Source: Aquipuribacter sp. SD81 (lineage in GTDB: Bacteria > Actinomycetota > Actinomycetes > Actinomycetales > JBBAYJ01). Taken from it: a DNA stretch of 64,000 nucleotides. Shown piece after piece: positions 19,677-29,498 of the stretch (the stretch's first letter is position 1; each line of letters starts with the position of its first letter). The DNA is taken from contig NZ_JBBAYJ010000020.1 in the NCBI RefSeq assembly GCF_037153975.1, positions 1 through 64,000 of the forward strand, given 5' to 3'. The translations under genes were made by a program, and so were the position numbers. The notes under the pieces are model-generated. The model did no database searches, was not told where the DNA came from, and worked only from the letters and a program-made list of their open reading frames with translations.

Positions 19677-20807
19677 TCAGCGCCGGCTGCGCGGAGCGCG
19701 CCTCGGCTGCTCGCGCTGCCCGAGCGGTCGGTCGCGCAGCGAGAGCCGGTCGATGTCGCGGACGTCGTCGTAGTCGTCGTCGGCGCCCACCGTGACCAGC
19801 GGGCCGACCGCCGTGCCGCTCGCGCTCACCTCTCGACCGGCCCGACGCTCCTCGACCCGGCGGGCCTGGTCGACGACGGCCTTCTCCCGCTCGCGCAGGT
19901 GCACGAGCAGCGGGGTCGCGAGGAAGACGGAGGAGTAGGTACCGACCGCGATGCCGATGAACAGCGCGAGGCTGAGGTCGAGCAGGGTGCCGGCGCCGAG
20001 CAGCAGCGCGCCGATGAAGAGGATCGCCGCGACCGGCAGCAGCGCGACCACGCTCGTGTTGATCGAGCGGACCAGCGTCTGGTTGACCGCCCGGTTCGCC
20101 TCCTCGGCGTACGTCGAGTCGTTCTGCTCGAAGACGTCCTCGGTGTTCTCGCGCACCTTGTCGAAGACGACGACCGTGTCGTACAGCGAGTAGCCGAGGA
20201 TCGTGAGGAAGCCGATCACCGTGGACGGCGTGACCTCGAGCCCGATGAGGGCATACAGCCCGACCGTGATGACGATGTCGTGGACGAGGGCGACGAGCGC
20301 GGCGACGGCCATCTTCCACGTGCGGAAGTACACGGCGATGACGAGCCCCACGAGCACGAGGAAGATCACGAGGCCCTGCAGCGCGCGCTGGGACACCTCC
20401 TGGCCCCACGTCGCCCCGACGAAGTCGCTCGTCACCTCGTCCTCGCCGACACCGAACTGCTCGGCGAGGGCTGCGGCGACCTGACCGGTCTCCTCCGTGG
20501 TCAGCTGCCCGGTGCGGACGCGGATGCCCCCGTCGCCGATGCCGGACGCCTGCACCTCGGTGGGGCCGAGCACGCTCTCGACGGCCTCGGCCGCGGCGAT
20601 GGTGTCGACCTCGCCCTCGACCTCTGCGATCTGGAACTGCGAGCCGCCCGTGAAGTCGATGCCGAGGTTGAGCCCGCGCACGAGCAGCGAGCCGACGGCG
20701 ACGAGCAGGACGACGGCGGCGACGACGTACCAGGTCCGGCGGCGCTGGACGATCGGGTACGCCTTCTCGCCGGTGTAGAGGCGGTTGCCCCAGCGGTCGA
20801 ACTTCAC
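19677..20807 (-). CDS. secF: Protein translocase subunit SecF
   Basis: A 376-residue, six-helix SecF. A first helix near residues 28-48 is followed by a periplasmic-side domain. The conserved GLNLGIDFTGGSQFQIAE and VIGFLTILGYSLYDTVVVFDKVREN motifs are present. SecDF uses the proton gradient to pull exported proteins through SecYEG. The GTG start overlaps the secD stop by 4 bp. The last ~60 residues form a charged cytoplasmic tail. Confidence 0.95.
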   Translation of the reverse strand: MKFDRWGNRLYTGEKAYPIVQRRRTWYVVAAVVLLVAVGSLLVRGLNLGIDFTGGSQFQIAEVEGEVDTIAAAEAVESVLGPTEVQASGIGDGGIRVRTGQLTTEETGQVAAALAEQFGVGEDEVTSDFVGATWGQEVSQRALQGLVIFLVLVGLVIAVYFRTWKMAVAALVALVHDIVITVGLYALIGLEVTPSTVIGFLTILGYSLYDTVVVFDKVRENTEDVFEQNDSTYAEEANRAVNQTLVRSINTSVVALLPVAAILFIGALLLGAGTLLDLSLALFIGIAVGTYSSVFLATPLLVHLREREKAVVDQARRVEERRAGREVSASGTAVGPLVTVGADDDYDDVRDIDRLSLRDRPLGQREQPRRAPRSRR

Positions 20808-22750
20808 AGGACTGCCCCTTCGTTGGCTCGCGCGGCCGCGCGCTTGCGCTCGGCGAGGGTGGTGGACTGACGAGCCGCGCCGCTGCGGACGGCGCGCCGG
20901 GCGACGACGGAGCCCAGGTGCTCGGCGTCGAAGCCGGACAGCCGGTGGCCGCCGCCGAAGAACTTCGTGCGGGCCAGCAGCGTGACGAGCGGCTTGGTGA
21001 AGAGGAAGACGACGAGCAGGTCGATGACCGTCGTGAGGCCCAGGGTGAAGGCGAAGCCCCGGACGCCGCCGACCGCGAGCAGGTAGAGCACGACGGCGGC
21101 GAGGAACGACACCGTGTCGGAGGCGAGGATCGTGCGCCGGGCACGCTCCCAGCCGCGCTCCACCGCGACCTCGAGGCTGCGGCCGTCCCGGATCTCGTCG
21201 CGGATGCGCTCGAAGAACACGATGAACGAGTCCGCGGTGATGCCGATGGCGACGATGAGGCCCGCGACGCCGGGCAGGCTCAGCCGGTACCCCTGCCGCC
21301 ACGACAGCAGCAGCAGCATCCCGTAGGCCAGCAGCCCCGCGACCAGCAGCGACGCGACCGTCACCAGGCCGAGGGCGCGATACTGGATGAGCGAGTAGAC
21401 GACGACGAGCCCGAGGCCGATCAGGCCGGCGATCAGGCCGAGCCTCAGCTGCTCGTCGCCGAGGGTGGCGGACACGGTGCTCGTCGACTCCACGACGAAC
21501 GACAGCGGCAGGGCGCCGAAGCGCAGCTGGTTGGCGAGGACCTCCGCGGTGTCCTGGGTGAAGTTGCCGGAGATCTCCGCGCGGCCGTTGGAGATGATCC
21601 CGTTCATGGTCGGCGCGGAGATGACGAGCCCGTCGAGCACGATCCCGAATCGGTTGCGGTCGCCGGTCAGGTCGAAGAGCCGTCGGGAGACCTCGGCGAA
21701 CTCGCGGGTCCCCTGGCCGTCGAACTCGAGGTTGACGGCGATCTGGCCGGTCGACTGCCCGGTCTGGCCCGTCTGGAAGCCCCACTGGGCGTCCGAGACG
21801 TTCTCACCGCGCACCTCGACGGGCCCGAGCACGTACTTCTCGAAGCCGTCCTGGCTGCACGCGACGAGCGGCTCGTCCGGAGCGCCCTGCTCGACACGCG
21901 TCACGCTGCCCGTCGCGGGGTCGAGGCACGTCAGCGCCTGGAAGTCGGCGAGGACCTCGGGGGTGAGGTAGGCCGGGTCGGAGGCGTCGGTCGGCTCGGT
22001 GGCGGGCAGGGCTCCGCCGGTTCCGGCGTCCTGCGGCTCGCCGGTGCCGACGGCGGTCGGCTCTGCGGCGGGCGCGGCGGTCGGCTCGGCGACGGGCTCG
22101 GCGACGGGCTCGGCGGTCGCCGCGCCCGTGGGCTCGACGGCCCCCGCGAGGACGTCGCCGCGCGGCAGCGGGCGCCCCTGCGGCTCCGCCGTGGCGGCTC
22201 CCGTCGCGGTGTCGGTCGCGGCGCCGGACGCGCCGTCGCCCGGCGTGACGGACGGGACGTCGCCCACCGCCCCGCTCGGCTGCGGCGCGGGCGCCGAGCT
22301 GCCGTCGCTCGGCACGCTGGGCGCGGCGCTGGGGTCCAGCAGGCTGGGGTCGAAGCCGGTGCCGGACAGCAGCACCGGGCGGAACGCCAGCTCGGCGCTG
22401 GCGCGGACCAGGTCGAGGGTCTCTTCGTCGGCCTGGCCGGGGATCGAGACGACGATGTTGTTGTCGCCCTGGCGCACCACCTCCGCCTCGGTCACGCCCG
22501 TGCCGTTGACGCGCTGGCGGATGATCTCGACGGCCTGGTCGAGGGACTCGTCGGGGATGCCCTCCCCGGCCTCCGCCTCGGGCGTGAGGATCACCTGGGT
22601 GCCGCCCTCGAGGTCGAGCGCGAGCGCCGGCGTCCAGCGCGCGTCGTCGAGGAAATACCCCCCGGCCACGGTGCCGAAGAGGATGGCGGTGATGACGGAC
22701 AGGAGGACGAGGGTGCGCCTTGGGCGCGACCGACGGGTGGTCGTGGTCAC
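20804..22750 (-). CDS. secD: Protein translocase subunit SecD
   Basis: This 648-residue SecD has an N-terminal helix, the WTPALALDLEGGTQVIL motif, a P1 head and five C-terminal helices with LPGVAGLIVAIGITADSFIVFFERIRDE. A Pro/Ala/Thr-rich insert of about 125 residues (roughly 155-275), including repeated AEPVAEPTA-like units, splits the P1 region. Some actinobacterial SecD proteins have a shorter version. The gene follows yajC by 15 bp and overlaps secF. Confidence 0.95.
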   Translation of the reverse strand: MTTTTRRSRPRRTLVLLSVITAILFGTVAGGYFLDDARWTPALALDLEGGTQVILTPEAEAGEGIPDESLDQAVEIIRQRVNGTGVTEAEVVRQGDNNIVVSIPGQADEETLDLVRASAELAFRPVLLSGTGFDPSLLDPSAAPSVPSDGSSAPAPQPSGAVGDVPSVTPGDGASGAATDTATGAATAEPQGRPLPRGDVLAGAVEPTGAATAEPVAEPVAEPTAAPAAEPTAVGTGEPQDAGTGGALPATEPTDASDPAYLTPEVLADFQALTCLDPATGSVTRVEQGAPDEPLVACSQDGFEKYVLGPVEVRGENVSDAQWGFQTGQTGQSTGQIAVNLEFDGQGTREFAEVSRRLFDLTGDRNRFGIVLDGLVISAPTMNGIISNGRAEISGNFTQDTAEVLANQLRFGALPLSFVVESTSTVSATLGDEQLRLGLIAGLIGLGLVVVYSLIQYRALGLVTVASLLVAGLLAYGMLLLLSWRQGYRLSLPGVAGLIVAIGITADSFIVFFERIRDEIRDGRSLEVAVERGWERARRTILASDTVSFLAAVVLYLLAVGGVRGFAFTLGLTTVIDLLVVFLFTKPLVTLLARTKFFGGGHRLSGFDAEHLGSVVARRAVRSGAARQSTTLAERKRAAARANEGAVL

Positions 22751-22765
22751 GGTGCTTCTCTCAGC

Positions 22766-23107
22766 TCAGGTGGTCGTGGGGCGGTCGGGTCCGGTGGCGG
22801 GGTCCTCCGGTCCGGCACCGGGGGCGTCGGGGGTGGCGTCGTCGCCGGCGGCGTCGGGCACGGGCAGGACCCGAACCACGGAGCCCTTGACCCAGCGGGT
22901 GCGCTGGCCGTCCTCCCCCACGAGCGTGACGGTGTCCTCGGTCACGGCGGCGACGGTGCCGATCATGCCCGCAGCCGTCAGGACCTCGCGGCCGACCGCG
23001 AGGGAGTCCTGCGTGGCGCGGACCTCCCTGCGCTGGCGGCTCACGCGGCTGAACTGCAGGATGAGGATGAGCGCCAGCCCGGCGAGCAGGATCAGGGCGG
23101 GATCCAC
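22766..23107 (-). CDS. yajC: Preprotein translocase subunit YajC
   Basis: A 113-residue protein with one N-terminal transmembrane helix (ALILLAGLALILILQFS), the R-rich stop, and the YajC core (GREVLTAAGMIGTVAAVTEDTVTLV). A Pro/Asp-rich tail of about 30 residues follows. YajC accompanies SecDF. The GTG at 23107 is preceded by GGAAGGACC at suitable spacing. It lies between ruvB and secD, the standard order. Confidence 0.93.
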   Translation of the reverse strand: MDPALILLAGLALILILQFSRVSRQRREVRATQDSLAVGREVLTAAGMIGTVAAVTEDTVTLVGEDGQRTRWVKGSVVRVLPVPDAAGDDATPDAPGAGPEDPATGPDRPTTT

Positions 23108-23193
23108 ATCGGTCCTTCCGGTCTGGCCGGTCCGCGCAGCGCAGCGACGGCACACGTTCGGAGCCCCCCGGAGCGTGAAGGCCTCCGCGGAGT

Positions 23194-24309
23194 CTAGGCG
23201 AGTCGCTGGGGGTCGCCGTACCCGCTCCACAGCGTGGGTTCCTCGACGGCGCCCGGACCGCCTCCCACCTGCTGCACCGGCGGCGACATGCCGAGGTGCT
23301 GCCACGCCGCGGGCAGCGCGACGCGCCCGCGCGGGGTGCGGGCGAGGAAGCCCTGCCGCAGCAGGTACGGCTCGCACACCGTCTCGACCGTCTCCGGCTC
23401 CTCGCCGACCGTCGTCGCGAGCGTCGCGAGGCCGACCGGCCCGCCACCGAAGCGACGGCACAGCGCGTCGAGCACCGCCTGGTCCAGGCGGTCCAGGCCG
23501 AGCTCGTCGACCCCGAACAGCTCCAGCGCCGCCCGGGCGTCGGCGAGGGTCACCGGCCCGGCGTCCTCCGCGAGCCCCGCGGAGCCGTGGACCTCGGCGT
23601 AGTCGCGCACGCGGCGCAGGAGGCGGTTGGCGATGCGCGGCGTGCCACGGCTGCGCCCGGCGATCTCGTGCGGCACGTCGGGCTCGGTGCGCACGCCGAG
23701 CAGCCGCGCGCTGCGTCGCAGCACGCGCCCGAGGTCGGCCTCGTCGTAGAAGTCGAGGTGACCGGTGAAGCCGAAGCGGTCGCGCAGCGGGCTCGGCAGC
23801 ATGCCCGCGCGGGTGGTCGCGCCCACGAGGGTGAAGCGCGGCAGCGGCAGCGGGATGGCCGTGGCGCCCGGGCCCTTGCCGACCACCACGTCGACGCGGA
23901 AGTCCTCCATCGCGACGTAGAGCATCTCCTCCGCGGCGCGGGACATGCGGTGGATCTCGTCGAGGAAGAGCACCTCGTGCTCGTCGAGGGAGGACAGGAT
24001 CGCCGCGAGGTCGCCGGCGTGCTGCAGCGCCGGTCCGCTCGTGACCCTGACGGGCACACCCATCTCGGCCCCGACGATGTAGGCGAGCGTGGTCTTGCCG
24101 AGCCCCGGCGGCCCGGCCAGGAGCACGTGGTCCGGGCTGCTGCCCCGCCGCTTGGCCGCCTCGAGCACGAGGCCGAGCTGCCGGCGCACGACCGGCTGGC
24201 CGACGAACTCCTGCATGGACCGCGGCCGCAGCGCCGCCTCCTCGGCGAGCTCCCCGCTCGCGGCACGCGGGTCGACCTCTCGCGCGGGGTCGGGCTGCTC
24301 GGCGCTCAC
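23194..24309 (-). CDS. ruvB: Holliday junction branch-migration ATPase RuvB
   Basis: The 371-residue AAA+ protein carries Walker [13 protein letters not shown], Walker [10 protein letters not shown], sensor 1 [19 protein letters not shown] and a C-terminal winged helix. RuvB hexamers drive branch migration with RuvA. The start overlaps the ruvA stop by 4 bp. The length is slightly above average because of a ~25-residue C-terminal extension. Confidence 0.97.
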   Translation of the reverse strand: MSAEQPDPAREVDPRAASGELAEEAALRPRSMQEFVGQPVVRRQLGLVLEAAKRRGSSPDHVLLAGPPGLGKTTLAYIVGAEMGVPVRVTSGPALQHAGDLAAILSSLDEHEVLFLDEIHRMSRAAEEMLYVAMEDFRVDVVVGKGPGATAIPLPLPRFTLVGATTRAGMLPSPLRDRFGFTGHLDFYDEADLGRVLRRSARLLGVRTEPDVPHEIAGRSRGTPRIANRLLRRVRDYAEVHGSAGLAEDAGPVTLADARAALELFGVDELGLDRLDQAVLDALCRRFGGGPVGLATLATTVGEEPETVETVCEPYLLRQGFLARTPRGRVALPAAWQHLGMSPPVQQVGGGPGAVEEPTLWSGYGDPQRLA

Positions 24310-24941
24310 GCCGGCGCCAGCCCGCGCAGCGCGGCCCGCAGCAGCTGTGAGGCCTCCATGTCGACCCCGTCGTCGACGGGCACGCGAGCGACGGCGTCCT
24401 CCGCCTGCCGCTGCTGCCAGCCGAGCCCGACGAGGGCCGCGACCACCTGCTCGGGCACGCCGCCGGCCGCGACCGCGGGGGCGGCATCGGCCCCGGCGCC
24501 GCCCGTCGTGCCGCCCGGACGCGGCGCGCCCGGCGAGGGCAGGGCGCCGAGGCGGTCACCGAGCTCCAGGAGCATGCGCTGGGCGCCCTTGCGCCCGATG
24601 CCCGGCACCGCCGTCAGCGCCTTCTCGTCCTGCCCGGCGACCGCGGCCCGCAGCGCGTCGGGCTCGAGGACCGCGAGGACCGCGAGCGCGAGCCTCGGGC
24701 CGACGCCGGAGACGGTCTGCAGCAGCTCGAAGACGTCGCGCTCGTCGTCGTCGGCGAAGCCGAAGAGCGTGAGGGAGTCCTCGCGCACGACGAGCGACGT
24801 CGCGAGCCGCGCGTCGGCGCCGGGGCGCAGCGTCGACAGCGTCCTGGGCGTCGCGCGCACGAGCAGCCCCATGCCGCCGACCCCGACCACGACCCGGTCG
24901 AGATGCACGTGGAGCACGCGCCCGGTCACCTCTGCGAGCAC
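24306..24941 (-). CDS. ruvA: Holliday junction DNA helicase subunit RuvA
   Basis: A 211-residue protein with an OB fold ([22 protein letters not shown]), two helix-hairpin-helix motifs ([17 protein letters not shown] and [16 protein letters not shown]), a flexible Pro/Gly linker and a C-terminal domain III that contacts RuvB. It binds four-way junctions. GTG 24941 is chosen because GGAGG ends 5 nt upstream; an earlier GTG (24947) overlaps that site. Confidence 0.95.
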   Translation of the reverse strand: MLAEVTGRVLHVHLDRVVVGVGGMGLLVRATPRTLSTLRPGADARLATSLVVREDSLTLFGFADDDERDVFELLQTVSGVGPRLALAVLAVLEPDALRAAVAGQDEKALTAVPGIGRKGAQRMLLELGDRLGALPSPGAPRPGGTTGGAGADAAPAVAAGGVPEQVVAALVGLGWQQRQAEDAVARVPVDDGVDMEASQLLRAALRGLAPA

Positions 24942-25017
24942 AGGCACCTCCGGCGGGACGTGGGGGCGGTGGGAGCGGGGCCGAACACGTGTACGAGGCT
25001 AGCCCGCACCGGGGACG

Positions 25018-25596
25018 CTACCGCCCCGCCACGCCGCGGGCGCCGCCGCGCGCGTGGGCGCGGGCGAGCTCCGCGAGCCGGCTACGGGGCACGGCGCGGC
25101 CGGCCTCGCCGAGCCGGGTGCCCGCACGGCCCCGCCACAGCTGGCACAGCGCGAGCGCGGCCGCGTCCGCGGCGTCGGCCGGCCTCGGCGCGGCCTCGAG
25201 CCCCAGGATGCGGGCGACCATGACGCCGACCTGGGCCTTGTCCGCACGCCCGCTGCCGGTGACCGCCGCCTTGACCTCCGACGGGGTGTGGGTGGCGACG
25301 TCGAGCCCGACCTGGGCCGCGGCCAGCATGACTACCCCCGCGGCCTGCGCGGTCCCCATGACGCTGCGGACGTTGTGCTGGGCGAAGACGCGCTCGACCG
25401 CCACGACGTCGGGACGGTGCTCGGCGATGAGCGCCGTCACGGCCCGGTGCACGCCGGCGAGGCGGTCCGCGACCTCCGCGGCCGGGTCGGTGCGGACGAC
25501 GTCGGCGTGGACGAGGACCGCCCGGCCCCCGGGCGCGGCGTCGAGCACGGCCACCCCGCACCGGGTGAGCCCCGGGTCCACTCCGAGCACGCGCAC
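25018..25596 (-). CDS. ruvC: Crossover junction endonuclease RuvC
   Basis: A 192-residue RNase H-fold resolvase. The acidic catalytic residues appear in [12 protein letters not shown] (Asp), [11 protein letters not shown] (Glu) and the C-terminal [13 protein letters not shown] (Asp pair). It nicks Holliday junctions symmetrically and works with RuvAB. The GTG at 25596 has a weak ribosome-binding site; a GTG two codons later is an alternative. About 70 bp separates it from ruvA and from yebC. Confidence 0.95.
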   Translation of the reverse strand: MRVLGVDPGLTRCGVAVLDAAPGGRAVLVHADVVRTDPAAEVADRLAGVHRAVTALIAEHRPDVVAVERVFAQHNVRSVMGTAQAAGVVMLAAAQVGLDVATHTPSEVKAAVTGSGRADKAQVGVMVARILGLEAAPRPADAADAAALALCQLWRGRAGTRLGEAGRAVPRSRLAELARAHARGGARGVAGR

Positions 25597-25667
25597 GCCC
25601 CCAGCGTGCCCGAGCGCGGCCGTGGCAGACCGGTCCGGCGGTGGCGTGTCGCGACGCGCCGCCCCGC

Positions 25668-26435
25668 TCAGCCGACGGGCTCGAGCTCCGCCATCACCTC
25701 GTCGGAGATGTCGAAGTTGGCGTACACGTTCTGCACGTCGTCGCTGTCCTCGAGCGCCTCGATGAGCCGGAACACCTTCGCGGCCTGCTCGGCGTCGAGC
25801 GGCACCTGCGTCGCGGGGACGAAGCTCGCCTCCGCCGAGTCGTAGTCGATGCCCGCGTCCTGCAGCGCGGTGCGGACGGCGACGAGGTCGGTCGCCTCGC
25901 TCAGCACCTCGTAGGTGTCGCCGTGGTCGTTGACCTCCTCGGCACCGGCGTCGAGGACCGCGGCGAGGACGTCGTCCTCCGTCAGGCCGCCGTTCTGGTC
26001 CTTGGAGACGGTCACGACGCCCTTGCGGGTGAAGAGGAACGACACGCTGCCCGGGTCGGCCATGGTCCCGCCGTTGCGCGTGACGGCGACGCGGACGTCG
26101 CTCGCGGCGCGGTTGCGGTTGTCGGTGAGGCACTCGATGAGGATCGCGACGCCGCCCGAGGCGTAGCCCTCGTACATGATCGTGGCGTAGTCGGCACCGC
26201 CGGCGTCCTCGCCGGAGCCGCGCTTGACCGCCCGGTCGATGTTGTCGTTGGGGACCGAGGACTTCTTCGCCTTCTGGATGGCGTCGTACAGGGTCGGGTT
26301 GCCCGCGGGGTCTCCCCCGCCGGTGCGCGCCGCGACCTCGATGTTCTTGATGAGCTTCGCGAAGAGCTTCCCGCGCCGCGCGTCGACCACGGCCTTCTTG
26401 TGCTTGGTCGTCGCCCACTTGGAGTGACCCGACAT
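25668..26435 (-). CDS. yebC: YebC/PmpR-family regulator
   Basis: The 255-residue protein begins [19 protein letters not shown] and has the acidic C-terminal repeats of the YebC/TACO1 family. Members act as DNA-binding regulators or as ribosome-associated factors that help translate proline-rich stretches; which applies here is not shown. The neighbourhood pdxS-pdxT-yebC-ruvC is widely conserved in actinobacteria. Confidence 0.95.
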   Translation of the reverse strand: MSGHSKWATTKHKKAVVDARRGKLFAKLIKNIEVAARTGGGDPAGNPTLYDAIQKAKKSSVPNDNIDRAVKRGSGEDAGGADYATIMYEGYASGGVAILIECLTDNRNRAASDVRVAVTRNGGTMADPGSVSFLFTRKGVVTVSKDQNGGLTEDDVLAAVLDAGAEEVNDHGDTYEVLSEATDLVAVRTALQDAGIDYDSAEASFVPATQVPLDAEQAAKVFRLIEALEDSDDVQNVYANFDISDEVMAELEPVG

Positions 26436-26446
26436 GGCGTGCCTCC

Positions 26447-27103
26447 TTACCGTCCGTCGTGCGGTGCCGGTGCCGCCGCCCGCGTGGCGACGGCGCGCAC
26501 GAACGCCCGGTGCACGCGGTCGTCCCCGGACAGCTCCGGGTGGAACGCGGTGGCGACGAGCGGCCCCTGCCGCACCGCGACGATCCTATCGTCCTGCTCG
26601 CCGGCCCCCGGCTCGCCGCGGTCCGTCGCCCCGGCAGCGGCGCCCGGCAGCCGCGCGAGGACCTCGACCCCCGGCCCGACCGAGACGACCTGCGGCGCGC
26701 GGATGAAGACGGCGTGCACCGGCCCGCCGTCGACGCCGGTGACGTCGAGCGCGCACTCGAAGCTGTCGACCTGTCGCCCGAAGGCGTTGCGACGAACGGT
26801 CATGTCGATGCCGCCGACCGTCTCCTGGCCGGCGGCGCGGTCCTCGAGCCGGTCGGCGAGCAGGATGAGCCCGGCGCACGAGCCGAGGACGGGCATGCCC
26901 CCCGCGACGCGCTCCCGCAGCGGGCCCATGAGGTCGAACGCGCGCAGCAGCCGGTGCATGGCCGTGGACTCCCCGCCGGGCAGCACGAGGGCCTCGACGT
27001 CGTCCAGCTCACGCTCGCGGCGGACCAGCGTGACCGCGGCTCCGCAGCGCTCGAGGGCGGCCGCGTGCTCCGCGACATCCCCCTGCACGCTCAGCACTCC
27101 CAC
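26447..27103 (-). CDS. pdxT: Pyridoxal 5'-phosphate synthase glutaminase subunit PdxT
   Basis: The 218-residue class I glutaminase begins [17 protein letters not shown]. It has LVLPGGEST, the nucleophile Cys in [11 protein letters not shown], and the His/Glu pair in [11 protein letters not shown]. It supplies ammonia to PdxS for pyridoxal phosphate synthesis. A Gly/Asp-rich insert near residues 160-180 is longer than usual. The start is GTG 27103. A small divergent gene separates it from pdxS, which is unusual because pdxS and pdxT are normally adjacent. Confidence 0.94.
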   Translation of the reverse strand: MGVLSVQGDVAEHAAALERCGAAVTLVRRERELDDVEALVLPGGESTAMHRLLRAFDLMGPLRERVAGGMPVLGSCAGLILLADRLEDRAAGQETVGGIDMTVRRNAFGRQVDSFECALDVTGVDGGPVHAVFIRAPQVVSVGPGVEVLARLPGAAAGATDRGEPGAGEQDDRIVAVRQGPLVATAFHPELSGDDRVHRAFVRAVATRAAAPAPHDGR

Positions 27104-27128
27104 GCGGGTCGCGTGCGACCCTTGTGAG

Positions 27129-27512
27129 GTGGCGTTCGCGGTGTTCTGCACGATTGTCGCTCTCCTGGTCGGCGGGGTCGTGCTGCTGCTGCGCCCGGGT
27201 ACGCAGCTGCTCGTGGAGCTGACGCTGGGCCAGGACGCACCGCCGGTGTCCGACCTGCGCCTGCTGGCCGGCACCGGCGTCGCCGCCGTCGTGGTGGTGG
27301 GCGGCGGCACCGTCGCCCTGCTCGGCTGGTCCGCGCTCGTCCCGCTGCTCGTCGCCGCGGCCGTGGGGGCGGTCGGCGCCGTGGCCGCGGGGCGGGCGCT
27401 GGAGCGCCCCGAGGTGCGCCGGAGGCTCGTGCGGGCGGAGCTGCGCGCCGCCCGCCGCGTCACCAGCCTCGTTCGGCGAGCCGGTGAGGAGCTGGCAGCT
27501 CGTCGACGTTGA
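27129..27512 (+). CDS. Small hypothetical membrane protein between pdxT and pdxS
   Basis: A 127-codon frame on the plus strand has a GTG start at 27129. It encodes two or three hydrophobic helices ([54 protein letters not shown]) and a basic C-terminus. GC-rich third positions support coding. It overlaps the 3' end of pdxS by 53 bp on the other strand and starts 25 bp from pdxT. The function is unknown. Confidence 0.6.
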   Translation: MAFAVFCTIVALLVGGVVLLLRPGTQLLVELTLGQDAPPVSDLRLLAGTGVAAVVVVGGGTVALLGWSALVPLLVAAAVGAVGAVAAGRALERPEVRRRLVRAELRAARRVTSLVRRAGEELAARRR

Positions 27513-28374
27513 TCCCGACCATCGCGTCGCCGAGGCCGCGGGAGACCTTGGCGACGACGTCGGGGTCGTCGTGGAAGGTCGTCGCCTTGACGATGGCGGC
27601 GGCGCGGGCGGCGGGGTCGCCGGACTTGAAGATGCCGGAGCCGACGAAGACGCCGTCGGCGCCGAGCTGCATCATCATCGCGGCGTCCGCCGGGGTGGCG
27701 ATGCCGCCCGCTGTGAAGAGCACGACCGGCAGCCGGCCGGCCTCGGCGACCTCGCGGACGAGCGGCAGCGGGGCCTGCAGCTCCTTGGCCGCGACGTAGA
27801 GCTCGTCGGGGCGCATGGCCGACAGTCGGCGGATCTCCGCCCCGATCGTGCGCATGTGGGTGGTGGCCTGGCTGACGTCGCCGGTGCCGGCCTCGCCCTT
27901 GGACCGGATCATGGCCGCGCCCTCGGAGATGCGCCGCAGCGCCTCCCCCAGGTTGGTGGCGCCGCAGACGAAGGGGACGGTGAAGCCCCACTTGTCGATG
28001 TGGTGGGAGTAGTCGGCGGGTGAGAGCACCTCGGACTCGTCGACGTAGTCCACGCCGAGGCTCTGCAGGACCTGCGCCTCGACGAAGTGGCCGATTCGCG
28101 CCTTGGCCATGACGGGCACGGAGACCGCGCCGATGATCCGCTCGATCATGTCGGGGTCGCTCATGCGGGCGATGCCGCCCTGCGCGCGGATGTCGGCGGG
28201 CACGCGCTCCAGCGCCATGACGGCCACGGCGCCGGCGTCCTCGGCGATGCGGGCCTGCTCCGCGTCGACGACGTCCATGATGACGCCGCCCTTGAGCATG
28301 TCGGCCATGCCGCGCTTGACGAGGTCGGTGCCGGTCGCGCGCCCGGGGGCGCCGGAGGGGTCGCTGCTGCTCAC
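27460..28374 (-). CDS. pdxS: Pyridoxal 5'-phosphate synthase subunit PdxS
   Basis: A 304-residue TIM-barrel synthase. It has [20 protein letters not shown], the Schiff-base Lys in [31 protein letters not shown] and [14 protein letters not shown]. With PdxT it builds pyridoxal phosphate from ribose 5-phosphate, glyceraldehyde 3-phosphate and glutamine. GTG 28374 gives the family length. Upstream lies the accessory region, whereas in many relatives pimA-type genes lie near here. Confidence 0.96.
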   Translation of the reverse strand: MSSSDPSGAPGRATGTDLVKRGMADMLKGGVIMDVVDAEQARIAEDAGAVAVMALERVPADIRAQGGIARMSDPDMIERIIGAVSVPVMAKARIGHFVEAQVLQSLGVDYVDESEVLSPADYSHHIDKWGFTVPFVCGATNLGEALRRISEGAAMIRSKGEAGTGDVSQATTHMRTIGAEIRRLSAMRPDELYVAAKELQAPLPLVREVAEAGRLPVVLFTAGGIATPADAAMMMQLGADGVFVGSGIFKSGDPAARAAAIVKATTFHDDPDVVAKVSRGLGDAMVGINVDELPAPHRLAERGW

Positions 28375-28421
28375 CCCGCCATGGTAGGAGCGTCGCGCAC
28401 CCGGTCGGGACGGTGGCCGGT

Positions 28422-28637
28422 TCAGCCGGTCGTCGCCTCGTCCGCGCTGAACCTCGGCGCGGTCGGCACCGGGGCCGGGGCGTCGCTCGGCGCCACGACG
28501 CCGGGCTGGGGCGGCGGCGTGTCGTCCTCGCCGCTCAGCAGTCCGCACCCGCCCAGCGCGGCTGCCAGCACGGCGGCGACGACGAGCGCGGCCGCCGGTC
28601 GCGCCGTCGTCCGCTTCCGCAAGGTGCTCGGCTCCAC
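28422..28637 (-). CDS. Small putative lipoprotein
   Basis: The 71-residue frame starts at GTG 28637. A basic n-region ([10 protein letters not shown]), a hydrophobic stretch ([14 protein letters not shown]) and a lipobox LGGC with Cys31 follow. The remaining ~40 residues are Pro/Asp/Ala-rich. This is a clear lipoprotein signal on a short, disordered tail. It ends 47 bp before the pdxS start. The function is unknown. Confidence 0.68.
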   Translation of the reverse strand: MEPSTLRKRTTARPAAALVVAAVLAAALGGCGLLSGEDDTPPPQPGVVAPSDAPAPVPTAPRFSADEATTG

Positions 28638-28804
28638 GGGTCGAACGCTAGCGACCGGCCGGTGGTGGTGAGGGTGACGCGAGCCCGGGTGCGAACGTGT
28701 CGCACGGCGGGCCCTGCCGGGACGCGTGACCGGACGGGTCAGCTGGGACCTACGAGGGCGGAACCACGTGCGGCGGGGCTGCGACCGGGAGCGAGTACCG
28801 ATGA

Positions 28805-29026
28805 GGGGTCCTCGTCCGCGACACCCTCCAGAACCTGGCCCCGTGGCGCTTCCAGGCGGGCGGCAACCAGGTGTCGCAGGGCTACACCACGGCCTGGATG
28901 GTCGACTCGACCACCCCCCCGACGCATCTGAAGACCTCAGCGGCCATGCTGTCCCGCACGACGTTGACGCACCCGGTCTCGCTAGCCAAGGCCGCGTGCA
29001 ACGGCTGCCTAGAGTGCCGTCTATGA
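28805..29026 (+). pseudogene. Possible C-terminal gene remnant
   Basis: One frame stays open from just after a TGA (28802) to a TGA at 29024. It reads like protein (NLAPWRFQAGGNQVSQGY, then HLKTSAAMLSRTTLTHPVSL), but has no good start. Its stop overlaps the ATG of the next gene (ATGA), as in an operon. I suspect the tail of a decayed or truncated gene. The family is not recognised. The rest of the 28640-29022 gap shows nothing. Confidence 0.3.
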
Positions 29027-29451
29027 GCTCCGGCGACAGGACCGAAAAGCTGCGGCGGGGGCTGCGGGCCTCGCGGCTGTACCTCGCCCTCGCTCTGGCC
29101 TTCACGCTGGCTGCGGTGGGCTGGCTGCTTGTCGCCGTCGCCGAGCCGGCGACGCCGCGCTTCGCTGTGCCGGCCGGGTGGCAAGCAGTGACTCTGCCTC
29201 CCGGCTTCCCGCACCCGGGGGAGGCGGAGGGCTGGTACTGCACTCCCGATGCTGAGATCAACGCCACGAAACTCGAATGCATCGTTGCTCCGGACGGCGA
29301 GGCTGTCGCTGGGTCGGTGGCTGAGGCTGAGCCGTCGGACGCGACGGGTGGGGAGAACTGGACGGCCGTCGTTGTCGCCGGCTCGGCAGCTGTGGCAGCG
29401 CTGGCCGCTGCAGTGCAGGCGGTCGTCGCGGTCCGCCGACGTGAAGCCTAG
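29023..29451 (+). CDS. Hypothetical two-helix membrane protein with exposed Cys pair
   Basis: This 142-residue protein starts at ATG 29023. It has a transmembrane helix near residues 20-40 (LYLALALAFTLAAVGWLLVAV) and another near 115-137 (VVVAGSAAVAALAAAVQAVVAV). The intervening outside loop of about 70 residues has two cysteines (GWYCTPDAE, LECIVAP) that could form a disulfide. No family is recognised. Base composition is less GC-extreme than the housekeeping genes, suggesting acquisition. Confidence 0.62.
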   Translation: MSSGDRTEKLRRGLRASRLYLALALAFTLAAVGWLLVAVAEPATPRFAVPAGWQAVTLPPGFPHPGEAEGWYCTPDAEINATKLECIVAPDGEAVAGSVAEAEPSDATGGENWTAVVVAGSAAVAALAAAVQAVVAVRRREA

Positions 29452-29498
29452 AAGCGATCGCTGGCACAAGGGCCTGCTCAACCCTCTCGCGAGCGCGC

